Shown here: piece by piece, positions 40,446 to 48,231 of the stretch
Layout: the number at the start of each line of letters is the position of its first letter
How positions within the stretch are numbered: position 1 is the stretch's first letter
Assembly: GCA_017964485.1 (NCBI GenBank)
Contig: JAGCRW010000040.1
Span: 1 to 58,179, forward strand
Reading direction: 5' to 3'
Origin: Muribaculaceae bacterium
GTDB taxonomy: Bacteria > Bacteroidota > Bacteroidia > Bacteroidales > Muribaculaceae
DNA: 58,179 nt
Program-made: the position numbers and the translations under genes
Notes under the pieces: model-generated
What the model saw: only the letters and a program-made list of their open reading frames with translations
Databases searched by the model: none
Told to the model about the DNA's origin: nothing

Positions 40446-41978
40446 TTTCAGCAGATTGGTGAGACTGCATTGCTCGCCTATGATTGCTGGCAGATCACTA
40501 ATGGCAACACGTTGCTGCTCCATGGTGTCGCGGTCTCGCAGAGTAACAGTGTTGTCCTCAACGGTCTGACCGTCGATAGTGATGCAGTAAGGAGTGCCAA
40601 TAGCATCCATGCGGCGATAGCGCTTGCCCACGCTGTCCTTCTCGTCGTAACGGCAGGCAAAGTCAAACTTGAGCATCTCCATAATCTCGCGAGCCTTTTC
40701 GGGCATGCCGTCCTTGCGAACGAGTGGGAGGATAGCGCACTTAACAGGAGCCAACGCCTTAGGCAGATGCAGCACCACGCGGGTGTCGCCGCCCTCGAGC
40801 TTTTGCTCCTCGTAGCTTGAGCACATAACAGAGAGGAACATACGGTCCACACCAATCGATGTCTCGATTACGTAAGGAGTGTAACTCTCATTCAGTTCGG
40901 GATCGAAGTACTGAATCTTCTTGCCACTGTATTTCTCGTGCTGCGACAAGTCGAAGTTAGTGCGGCTATGGATTCCCTCCACCTCCTTGAAGCCGAATGG
41001 CATCTGGAACTCGATGTCGGTGGCGGCGTTTGCATAGTGAGCAAGTTTCTCGTGATCGTGGAAGCGGTACTTCTCGTCGCCAAGACCTAAAGCCTTGTGC
41101 CAGCGCAGGCGGTTCTGCTTCCAAGCCTCAAACCATTTGAGTTCCTCGCCAGGACGTACAAAGAATTGCATTTCCATTTGCTCAAACTCACGCATGCGGA
41201 ACACAAACTGGCGAGCCACTATCTCGTTGCGGAACGCCTTGCCAATTTGTGCGATACCAAATGGAATGCGCATACGGCCCGTTTTCTGAACATTCAGGAA
41301 ATTAACGAAAATTCCCTGCGCAGTCTCGGGACGCAGATACACGTCCATAGTATTATCGCTACTGCTGCCCATCTGGGTCTTGAACATAAGGTTGAACTGG
41401 CGCACGTCGGTCCAGTTACGAGTACCGCTAATAGGGTCAACTATCTCATAGTCAAGAATTATCTGCTTGAGTTCTTCAAGATTGTTATCATTCATCGCCT
41501 TCTCATAACGAGCATGCAGCTCGTCCCACTTGCGTTGATTCTCGAGCACGCGAGGATTGGTCTGACGGAACATCGCCTCGTCGAAGCTGTCACCAAAGCG
41601 CTTTGCAGCTTTAGTCACCTCTTTGTCCATCTTCTCCTCATACTTAGCAAGCTGGTCTTCAATGAGCACGTCGGCGCGGTAACGCTTCTTGCTGTCGCGA
41701 TTGTCGATGAGAGGGTCGTTGAAAGCATCCACATGTCCACTGGCTTTCCAGATTGTGGGGTGCATAAACACAGCACTATCGATGCCCACAATGTTCTCAT
41801 GCAACAGCGTCATTGCTTCCCACCAGTAGCGCTTAATGTTATTCTTCAACTCTACACCATTCTGGCCATAGTCATATACTGCGCCTAGACCATCATAAAT
41901 CTCACTTGACGGGAACACAAACCCGTACTCTTTGCAATGCGATACAATCTTCTTGAAAACGTCTTCGTTTTGTGCCAT
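40428..41978 (-). CDS. glyS: Glycyl-tRNA synthetase (single-chain, class II)
   Basis: A 516-residue class II enzyme of the dimeric type. The N-terminus reads IVSHCKEYGFVFPSSEIYDG and YDYGQNGVELKNNIKRYWW. Motif 2 appears as FRNEIVARQFVFRMREFEQME, motif 3 as ETSIGVDRMFLSVM, and a C-terminal anticodon-binding domain spans about 410-516. It charges tRNA-Gly in the cytosol. The promoter element sits 27 bp upstream. The extreme C-terminus (SMHNS) is encoded by a GTGCAT repeat word, suggesting the end has drifted. Confidence 0.97.
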   Translation of the reverse strand: MAQNEDVFKKIVSHCKEYGFVFPSSEIYDGLGAVYDYGQNGVELKNNIKRYWWEAMTLLHENIVGIDSAVFMHPTIWKASGHVDAFNDPLIDNRDSKKRYRADVLIEDQLAKYEEKMDKEVTKAAKRFGDSFDEAMFRQTNPRVLENQRKWDELHARYEKAMNDNNLEELKQIILDYEIVDPISGTRNWTDVRQFNLMFKTQMGSSSDNTMDVYLRPETAQGIFVNFLNVQKTGRMRIPFGIAQIGKAFRNEIVARQFVFRMREFEQMEMQFFVRPGEELKWFEAWKQNRLRWHKALGLGDEKYRFHDHEKLAHYANAATDIEFQMPFGFKEVEGIHSRTNFDLSQHEKYSGKKIQYFDPELNESYTPYVIETSIGVDRMFLSVMCSSYEEQKLEGGDTRVVLHLPKALAPVKCAILPLVRKDGMPEKAREIMEMLKFDFACRYDEKDSVGKRYRRMDAIGTPYCITIDGQTVEDNTVTLRDRDTMEQQRVAISDLPAIIGEQCSLTNLLKSMHNS

Positions 41979-42004
41979 TTTACTTTGTAATTTATTTTAA
42001 GGTG

Positions 42005-42012
42005 CAAAATTA
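42005..42012 (-). promoter_or_regulatory. -7 promoter element for glyS
   Basis: The minus strand reads TAATTTTG (TAnnTTTG), 27 bp before the ATG. Confidence 0.65.
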
Positions 42013-42282
42013 CTGCTTTTTTTGGAAAAATGATATGTAGATAGTATTAAATTAAGTTTTATGCCTTAAGTTTTATGCGAAAAATGATGATTTAACCCGC
42101 TTTTTTCTTGCCACAATCAACTTGTTTTTGACTACAAAAGTATTAATTAAACACTACATAATTTTTATTGGCTTAAAAAAAATCACTACAACTATAAAAC
42201 TACAATATTGTATTTCAATGATTTATTTTTTGTATTTACACTACAATAATTTACAAAAGTCGGAAATAAAACACACATTCCA

Positions 42283-42314
42283 TTTGCATATTTAATTTTT
42301 ATATTGTATTTTTG
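42283..42314 (+). promoter_or_regulatory. Promoter of the DUF47 operon
   Basis: TTTG (42283-42286), 20 bp, then TATTTTTG (42307-42314), followed by a short leader of about 22 nt. Confidence 0.75.
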
Positions 42315-42343
42315 CATTTGCTAACATAAAGCAATATTGAAAC

Positions 42344-42991
42344 ATGTTTGGACTGAAGAAAACAAATAAAACCATAAGCGATCTTGATAGTTTTCTCGAT
42401 TATCTTGACGAGTGTGTTCTAACCTACAAAAGTGGCATTAAGAACTATCTTGATGGAAACAAGAAGGAATTTGATGACAACCTGGAGAACATCACTCGAC
42501 TGCGCGACACCACTACCGACCTGCGCCGCACTATAGAGAACGAGCTTTACAGCTACTCGCTTGTCACCGACCAGCGAGTGGAGATAATGCAGCTATTGGA
42601 ACGCCTCGATACGATTATCAACCTGCTTCACAAGAACTTGTGGCAGTATGAGATAGAGATTCCCTTCTTCCCGTCGGAGCTCAACATAGATTTCCTCAAA
42701 CTCGTGGAGGTTACCGGTCTGGCGGTAGAGGGCACCATTCAAGCGTCACGAGACTACTTCAAAGCCCCCCGCTTTGTTGGCGAGAAGACTCACCGCATTT
42801 ATTTCTTTGAAAAAGAGGTGAGTAAGATAGCCCAGTCCATCAAGCGCCGTGTGTTCCACGAGATGGACAATTTCAAACTGAGCCAGAAGTTCCACCTGCG
42901 CTACTTTACCCTCCACGTTGAGGAACTTGCCGAGGAAGCTGTGCGTGTCGCAGACCGCCTTACCATCATGGTCATAAAATTGAACAACTAA
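42344..42991 (+). CDS. DUF47/PhoU-like phosphate-transport regulator
   Basis: A 215-residue all-helical protein with the TIGR00153/DUF47 pattern: SDLDSFLDYLDECVLTYKSG, the E/D-rich DNLENITRLRDTTTDLRRTI, then LYSYSLVTDQRVEIMQLLERLD and a C-terminal HVEELAEEAVRVADRLTIMV helix. DUF47 proteins are PhoU-like metal-cluster helical bundles, usually encoded next to PiT phosphate transporters. Here the next gene, 25 bp on, is a membrane protein with a DNA-binding tail rather than an ordinary PiT. It is the first gene of the phosphate-themed run. Confidence 0.88.
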   Translation: MFGLKKTNKTISDLDSFLDYLDECVLTYKSGIKNYLDGNKKEFDDNLENITRLRDTTTDLRRTIENELYSYSLVTDQRVEIMQLLERLDTIINLLHKNLWQYEIEIPFFPSELNIDFLKLVEVTGLAVEGTIQASRDYFKAPRFVGEKTHRIYFFEKEVSKIAQSIKRRVFHEMDNFKLSQKFHLRYFTLHVEELAEEAVRVADRLTIMVIKLNN

Positions 42992-43016
42992 TCTATTAGT
43001 CATAAATCTAATCCTC

Positions 43017-44609
43017 ATGGAACTCACCCTGTCGATATTACTTCTCCTTATGGTTGGAGCGTGGTTAGGATACCGGGAAATTGGCGTCAGTTTCCTGGGC
43101 ATCCACATCCGCGACCTGATATCGACAAAGCTCTTCGGCACAATGCAATTTGTGGTAGTGGCAGCATTTATAGTAGGAGTTTATGTGACAAATGCCACTT
43201 TTATTCATTTTTCAGATGAAGCATTAAATCTCACGCATATTACAAAGGTGTTGGTGATTTTGTGCGCCATTGTCATGGCAACCATGATAGTTCGCGCGAC
43301 AAATCAATACACATCAGCGATAACCGCTTTCTGGGGTGCCGTAGCTGCGCTGGGAGTTGAATGTAACTGGTTTTTTAACCACGCCCCATTACTCGTTGCT
43401 TTACTTCTCTCGCTGATAGCCGCGCCCATTGTGGGAACTATGCTATTCTATCTTTACCAGAGAGTCTTCAACCACATTATTTATAAAGGCGACACTCACC
43501 TTCTCATCAAGAACCTTTACATGAAGCGCCTGGCACTTGTGGGAATCATCCTCGGCGGCATGGCACTTGCCGTGAATTACGCATTGTTCGTGGCGCCATT
43601 TCTTTCGTGTGTGCTGAGCGAGATGAACACAACCTCACCTATCATCATAATCATTGCCGCCATGGTGTTGAGCGCCGTAATGATAATTCCCGCTGCCACC
43701 GTATTGCACAACGAGAATCATGGAGCAAAACGAATGCGTTGGGCACTGCCATCGCTTTATGCACTCTTCACCGTGCTCATTTTAGGTAACGTGGCTGGAA
43801 CACTCTTGTTGGGCCTAGTGCCAATGATAGTGTCTCCAAGCCAAATCAGAGAATGCTGCAAGCTATCAAAAGGTGACCGCCACCGCAGTCTTATTAATAT
43901 AGCCAGCATCACAATAGCAACTCCTATTATAGCATTCTTGATAGCCTTTGTTATGCTGACAGTTGTAAAAAACTCTCTCATAATGCTGATTGTCACTTGT
44001 TTTGTGTTCATCACTTGTATGCTAGTGATACAGAACTACAGGCAGAGGCGCAAGCACACTCTAACCGAGAAGGCCCTAAACGATGAGCTCACACACAGTA
44101 GCGAAACCGGCGATGAGCGCAACCGACTTGATGTCGCTGCCGTCACGTCACAATTCAACGTGATGACCAACGAAATCGACATCAAGCACAAAGAGTTAGT
44201 AAACCTTTCATTATATATTAAGCAGCAGCGTCAGTACCTCGAAGACCTGGGCAATAGCCTCTACGATTTGTCAAATGAGGACGACGTCACCCTGCTGCGC
44301 CAACAATTGCGCGAGACAGCGCAAAAACTTAACGATAACATGCGGCTCACTGATGAGATGGACCAATTCTACAACCAAGTAGAAGACCTCCACAAGAATT
44401 TCGTGAGCCGCCTGCTTATGCGTTGTTCCAACCTGTCGGAGAAGGAGAAGCGCTTAGCGATATTGCTTCGCTTGGGTTTCTCCAGCAAAGACATAGCGGG
44501 AATGATGAACGTGGAGCCCAAAAGCGTGGAGGTGAGCCGTTACCGCTTCCGCCGCAAACTCAAGCTCGAACGTAGCGTCAACATAGTAGAATATCTTCAG
44601 ATGATATAA
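43017..44609 (+). CDS. Polytopic membrane protein fused to coiled coil and LuxR-type HTH (possible PiT-derived regulator)
   Basis: A 530-residue protein with three parts. Residues 1-340 hold about ten membrane segments and occupy the genomic slot of PiT, and the MELTLSILLLLMVGAW start and membrane layout resemble Bacteroidetes PiT. The Asn-Asp substrate motifs typical of PiT (GANDxxNA or VSND) are absent, with IGVSFLG at the expected place, so transport is doubtful. Residues about 385-460 look like a coiled coil (IKQQRQYLEDLGNSLYDLSN). Residues about 470-520 are a LuxR-type helix-turn-helix: LSEKEKRLAILLRLGFSSKD, then IAGMMNVEPKSVEVSRYRFR. A membrane-bound transcription regulator controlling the neighbouring porin genes is inferred. 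The HTH call is firm, PiT ancestry is tentative. Confidence 0.75.
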   Translation: MELTLSILLLLMVGAWLGYREIGVSFLGIHIRDLISTKLFGTMQFVVVAAFIVGVYVTNATFIHFSDEALNLTHITKVLVILCAIVMATMIVRATNQYTSAITAFWGAVAALGVECNWFFNHAPLLVALLLSLIAAPIVGTMLFYLYQRVFNHIIYKGDTHLLIKNLYMKRLALVGIILGGMALAVNYALFVAPFLSCVLSEMNTTSPIIIIIAAMVLSAVMIIPAATVLHNENHGAKRMRWALPSLYALFTVLILGNVAGTLLLGLVPMIVSPSQIRECCKLSKGDRHRSLINIASITIATPIIAFLIAFVMLTVVKNSLIMLIVTCFVFITCMLVIQNYRQRRKHTLTEKALNDELTHSSETGDERNRLDVAAVTSQFNVMTNEIDIKHKELVNLSLYIKQQRQYLEDLGNSLYDLSNEDDVTLLRQQLRETAQKLNDNMRLTDEMDQFYNQVEDLHKNFVSRLLMRCSNLSEKEKRLAILLRLGFSSKDIAGMMNVEPKSVEVSRYRFRRKLKLERSVNIVEYLQMI

Positions 44610-44649
44610 TACAGTAAACATCTAATTTATTAACTAAAATGTTTCTACA

Positions 44650-46014
44650 ATGAAAAAATTATTAACCCTATCCTTTGTGCTGGCACTCTCCGCTTGGGGC
44701 AGTGTGTGGGCACAAGAAGCTGACGAGAACGTCACCTACAACCAGTATGGCGTGAAAGTCGACCGTGAAGAGCTGATCTCAGAGCAGCGCAACAACATCC
44801 TCACGTTTGAGTCTAAGAACAAGGAGTATCGTCTGTGGTTTGATAACCGCGTTCAAGTTGACGGAGCCATGTTTTTTGGAAACAACGAAGACTACAACGA
44901 CATTGGCAACAACGTGTCAATTCGCCGTGCGCGTTTCGCCGTTAAGGCCCGCCTGCCTCACAACTGGTATGGCGAGGTTGACGTGGATTTTGCTGATGGC
45001 AAGTTTGAATTGAAGGACGCTATCGTCCAATTCGACGGAATCCCCAACGTGTCAATCAAGGCCGGTAACTTCAAGGAGGACTTCTCTATGGAGCAGACCA
45101 CCTCGTCGCGTTACCTCACCTTCATGGAGCGCCCAATGGTATGTAAGGCACTTGTTCCTTCGCGTCACCTTGGTTTGCAGATATCTTATCTGCGTGACCA
45201 CTTCCGCGCCACTGGTGGTGTATTTTTCCAGACTATCGCTGGCGAGGAAGAGTTGACCTATGTTCAAGACAACAACAAGGACTTTGGCCGCAACCAGGGC
45301 TACTCGTTCACTGGTAAAATTGGCTATATGCCCTACGCTAAGGACCGCAGCTGGGGTCTCTACTTCGGCGCTAAGGCTTCTTACCGCACTCCTAAGACCG
45401 ATGTTGCCACTGGCGAGTGGGGCGGCGAGCGTTTCAGCACCCGCAACGCCACCAGCATCAACCGCAAGAAATATCTTGACACCGACGTGATTAAAGATGT
45501 TGACCACACCTTCCTCTATGGTCTTGAAGGTGCTGCCTACTACGGCCCTGCCCGCATCCAAAGCGAGTGGATTCGCAACAGCGTGGATGCAGCTAAGGCA
45601 ACCTACAACTTTGGCGGATGGTATGTTCACGCATCTTGCTTGCTCTTTGGTGGTAAGCAACGCTTCAACACTGCCGAGGGTGAGTTCACCCAACCACAAC
45701 GTGGCCGTAAATGGGGCGACATCGAGCTCGCACTTCGCTACGACTACCTCACCCTTAACAACAAGGATGTGTATGGTGGTGCCGGCGAGAATTTCACCGT
45801 AGGTCTGAACTACTGGGTTAACAACAGCGTTAAGATTGTTCTTAACTATCAGTACACTAACAACGACCGCTATGCCAACGGTAAGGGCAAACTCTTTACT
45901 GGTCACGACGCCGATGGCAAGCCTACTGCCGACTACACCAAGATTGTAGAGGCCAAGGGCAAAGGTGGTGTAAACTACAGCATGTTGGGCCTTCGCTTAG
46001 AGGTTAACTTCTAA
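44650..46014 (+). CDS. OprO/OprP-type phosphate-selective porin
   Basis: A 454-residue outer-membrane barrel with a signal peptide ending GSVWAQ (about residue 22). The family pattern of PF07396 is clear: a helical EELISEQRNNILTFESKNK start, WFDNRVQVDGAMFF, VSIRRARFAVKARLPHNWYG, VDVDFADGKFELKDAIVQF, and GNFKEDFSMEQTTSSRYLTFM. The final strand ends in Phe (LRLEVNF). P. aeruginosa members select phosphate or polyphosphate, and the Bacteroidales ones are assumed to pass anions. It lies 40 bp after the HTH membrane protein, without a visible promoter between, so co-transcription is likely. Confidence 0.92.
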   Translation: MKKLLTLSFVLALSAWGSVWAQEADENVTYNQYGVKVDREELISEQRNNILTFESKNKEYRLWFDNRVQVDGAMFFGNNEDYNDIGNNVSIRRARFAVKARLPHNWYGEVDVDFADGKFELKDAIVQFDGIPNVSIKAGNFKEDFSMEQTTSSRYLTFMERPMVCKALVPSRHLGLQISYLRDHFRATGGVFFQTIAGEEELTYVQDNNKDFGRNQGYSFTGKIGYMPYAKDRSWGLYFGAKASYRTPKTDVATGEWGGERFSTRNATSINRKKYLDTDVIKDVDHTFLYGLEGAAYYGPARIQSEWIRNSVDAAKATYNFGGWYVHASCLLFGGKQRFNTAEGEFTQPQRGRKWGDIELALRYDYLTLNNKDVYGGAGENFTVGLNYWVNNSVKIVLNYQYTNNDRYANGKGKLFTGHDADGKPTADYTKIVEAKGKGGVNYSMLGLRLEVNF

Positions 46015-46047
46015 TCTATTGTTTAACTCTTTAAATGATATATAGCA

Positions 46048-46929
46048 ATGAAAACTATAAAGTTATTATTCGTGGCACTTCTCGCAGTGGCGATGACTGC
46101 CTGCGTTGAAGACAAAGTATATGAGGGTCCTAACACCATCGAAGCTGTTTCGATAAATCCAGATGCACCAACTTCGTTTGACGAAGTGGTTGTAACAGCA
46201 AAGGTGTCGGGCTTATTAAATGTTACTAAAGCCGTTCTGCGTTATTCTATAAATGATGATTTCGTTGAAGAAATCAACATGACAGGCGACGGCAAAACCT
46301 TCACAGCCACCATTCCCGCGCAGGAAGACGGTGACAAGGTGAACTTCTCAGTAATCATCACCAATGAGGCTGGCTACACCTCTACCGTTGACAAAGACTA
46401 CACAGTGGGCGACAAACCCAGCGACTTCACCAAGCTCGTTATCAACGAGGTATTTGGTGCTGGAAATGACAACGAGAAATATCTCGAGCTTTACAACAAT
46501 GGCGAAGACCCCATCAAGTTGAAAGGCGTAGTGATTCGCAAGGACGAAGCCGATAACGTTTGGGTTGGTGAAGAAGGCGAAGTCATCATGGGCCATGGCT
46601 ATTTCTGTATTGTAGGTGCCAAGGGGGTTCTTGGCGAAGGTGGAAGTGGTCCTAATCCTCGTCCTATGACTAAAGGTCTCTCGGCTAAGAAAAATGTTCT
46701 CATGGAGGTTTATGACCCCAACGGTAACCTCGTAACAAAGTTCCAGCGTGGCATTAAAGGCGATGAAGGCTGGGGAAACGGATCATCTTACAACGGGTTA
46801 TCATACACCGAGAACAAGAAGACCTGGAGCCGCTGTCCAAACGGCTCTGGCAACTTCATGATTGCCGAAAAGAGTCTGGGAGCCAAGAACCCTGACTCTG
46901 GCGAAGAAGATCTAACCATAGTACAGTAA
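46048..46929 (+). CDS. Lipoprotein with lamin-tail domain
   Basis: A 293-residue lipoprotein (lipobox MTAC, Cys19). An Ig-like domain (about 30-120) is followed by a lamin-tail (LTD) beta-sandwich at about 128-240: LVINEVFGAGNDNEKYLELY, NNGEDPIKLKGVVI and GHGYFCIVGAKG. Bacterial LTDs occur on surface proteins, often with nucleases or phosphatases, and are thought to anchor or bind. It lies 33 bp after the porin gene and is closed by a strong terminator, making it the last gene of the DUF47-HTH-porin transcript. A role in surface capture of phosphorylated substrates is inference. Confidence 0.85.
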   Translation: MKTIKLLFVALLAVAMTACVEDKVYEGPNTIEAVSINPDAPTSFDEVVVTAKVSGLLNVTKAVLRYSINDDFVEEINMTGDGKTFTATIPAQEDGDKVNFSVIITNEAGYTSTVDKDYTVGDKPSDFTKLVINEVFGAGNDNEKYLELYNNGEDPIKLKGVVIRKDEADNVWVGEEGEVIMGHGYFCIVGAKGVLGEGGSGPNPRPMTKGLSAKKNVLMEVYDPNGNLVTKFQRGIKGDEGWGNGSSYNGLSYTENKKTWSRCPNGSGNFMIAEKSLGAKNPDSGEEDLTIVQ

Positions 46930-46951
46930 ACACAATCTATAAAACTTCTTA

Positions 46952-46991
46952 AGACTTGGCAGGCGATAAGCCTTGCCTGCCAGGTCTTTTT
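46952..46991 (+). terminator. Terminator ending the DUF47-porin-LTD transcript
   Basis: A 13-bp stem AGACTTGGCAGGC / GCCTGCCAGGTCT (one G-U), 10-nt loop, followed by TTTTTG. Confidence 0.9.
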
Positions 46992-47033
46992 GAAAAAACA
47001 AGCAAAAAGTAATCCAAATAAAATCCTATAAAA

Positions 47034-47678
47034 ATGGCAAAAGAAGAATTAAAGATTGGTGAAATTTCTAAACCAAGGTTTGAGTTCCGCAGCTTCGGTC
47101 GCTGCTTCTGTGAGGCTGGCAAGCGCATGGCTCGCCTTAGTGCTCCTGTTCCCGAGAAAGTGTGGGAGCGCCACAGCACCGAGACCTACATCGTGAGCCG
47201 TACCAACGACGTGAACAACACTAAGATACGCGACGGCAAGATGGATATCAAGACCTTCGTTCAGGAAGTTGACGGCCTCGAGCAGTGGAATCCCTTGATG
47301 AAGGGCGAGTTCCCCATCAGCGCACAGGTGTTGAGAGAAGAGGTATTCCCAGCCTTCAAGGTAGAAGGAATGCCTGAGCTCACCAAAGAGAAATATACAC
47401 TTGAGGAGTTCCTCCAGATGATTGACGAGCATCCCGACCTGCAGGCTGTCAAGGTTGAGAAGGCCCGCTACGGCTATATGGTTAACGACACCATCTGCGA
47501 GACTGGCGAGGTTTACATCAACGGCGCTATGGTTCGCACCATCAACAGCGAGAGCACCGAGATTGAGGACATCAAGAAGACCATCGCCGACCTTGGTCTT
47601 GAGGGCGTTGAGAACATCAACTACCTGCAAGCCATCAAGCGCGTGATTGGCATGATTAACAAACCCTTAGCAAATTAA
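47034..47678 (+). CDS. Divergent CYTH-superfamily-like protein
   Basis: A 214-residue cytoplasmic protein. It shows an E/R/K-rich alternating pattern of a triphosphate-tunnel-type barrel: ETYIVSRTNDVNNTKIRDGK then MDIKTFVQEV, LEQWNPLMKGEFPI, and VYINGAMVRTINSESTEI then DIKKTIADLGLEGVENINYL. This charged-strand layout and the short intergenic distance (6 bp) to a true CYTH gene argue for a CYTH-like fold, though the ExExK signature is absent. CYTH proteins act on triphosphates, polyphosphate or cAMP formation. Function here is unknown. Confidence 0.6.
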   Translation: MAKEELKIGEISKPRFEFRSFGRCFCEAGKRMARLSAPVPEKVWERHSTETYIVSRTNDVNNTKIRDGKMDIKTFVQEVDGLEQWNPLMKGEFPISAQVLREEVFPAFKVEGMPELTKEKYTLEEFLQMIDEHPDLQAVKVEKARYGYMVNDTICETGEVYINGAMVRTINSESTEIEDIKKTIADLGLEGVENINYLQAIKRVIGMINKPLAN

Positions 47679-47684
47679 ACGATT

Positions 47685-48155
47685 ATGGCACAAGAGATAG
47701 AAAGAAAATTCCTTGTAAAAGGTGATTTTAAAGATGAGGCTTTCAAGGCCACTCGCATCATTCAAGGTTATCTTTGCTCTGTTCCTGAGCGCACTGTTAG
47801 AGTTCGCGTGAAGGGGGAGAAAGGATTTATCACTGTCAAGGGCATTGGCAACGAGAGTGGAGCCAGCCGCTTTGAGTGGGAGAAAGAGATTCCTGCCGAC
47901 GAGGTTATGGAGCTGCTCAAGATCTGCGAGCCTGGCGTTATCGACAAGACCCGCTATCTGGTGAAAGCCGGCGAGCGTACCTTCGAGGTGGATGAATTCT
48001 ACGGCGACAACGATGGACTTACCGTTGCCGAGGTGGAGCTGCCTAGCGAAGATGCCGAGTTTGACCGTCCTGCCTGGCTGGGCGAGGAGGTTACTGGCGA
48101 CGTGAAGTACTACAACTCCATGCTCATGAAGAACCCTTACAAGAACTGGAAATAA
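47685..48155 (+). CDS. CYTH domain protein (triphosphate tunnel metalloenzyme)
   Basis: A 156-residue single-domain protein. The ExExK signature is at residues 4-8 (EIERK), followed by RVRVKGEKGFITVKG, RFEWEKEIPADE, KTRYLV, FEVDEFYGDNDGLTVAEVEL and a typical end with WLGEEVTGDVKYYNS. This is the bacterial YgiF/NeuTTM class, in which characterised short members mostly hydrolyse inorganic tripolyphosphate with a divalent metal. The link with DASS and porin genes supports polyphosphate or phosphate metabolism. It is the second gene of a pair, closed by a hairpin at 48179-48214. Confidence 0.93.
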   Translation: MAQEIERKFLVKGDFKDEAFKATRIIQGYLCSVPERTVRVRVKGEKGFITVKGIGNESGASRFEWEKEIPADEVMELLKICEPGVIDKTRYLVKAGERTFEVDEFYGDNDGLTVAEVELPSEDAEFDRPAWLGEEVTGDVKYYNSMLMKNPYKNWK

Positions 48156-48178
48156 TCTTTTATCATTGATTTGCAGCA

Positions 48179-48214
48179 GGGGTGTCAGGAGACACACATC
48201 TGGCACCCCTTTTT
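48179..48214 (+). terminator. Terminator or attenuator between the CYTH and DASS genes
   Basis: GGGGTGTC pairs with GGCACCCC (15-nt loop) and is followed by TTTTT. It lies only 17 bp before the DASS ATG, leaving no room for a promoter in between. Confidence 0.8.
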
Positions 48215-48231
48215 CAAAAAACCTTAAAGAA

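Larger units (their letters stand above)
41979..42343. other. AT-rich divergent intergenic region
   Basis: There is no gene in these 365 bp. It holds the glyS promoter on the minus strand and the DUF47 promoter on the plus strand, with very AT-rich sequence between and several ACTACAA-type words. Confidence 0.7.

Noticed and set aside
45052-45906. 284-residue minus-strand frame opposite the OprP porin
   Set aside because: It is antisense to a clear porin and has no promoter.
48166-48231. N-terminal extension of the DASS protein
   Set aside because: It would start at TTG and be encoded by a terminator hairpin. The sequence is unlike DASS N-termini.
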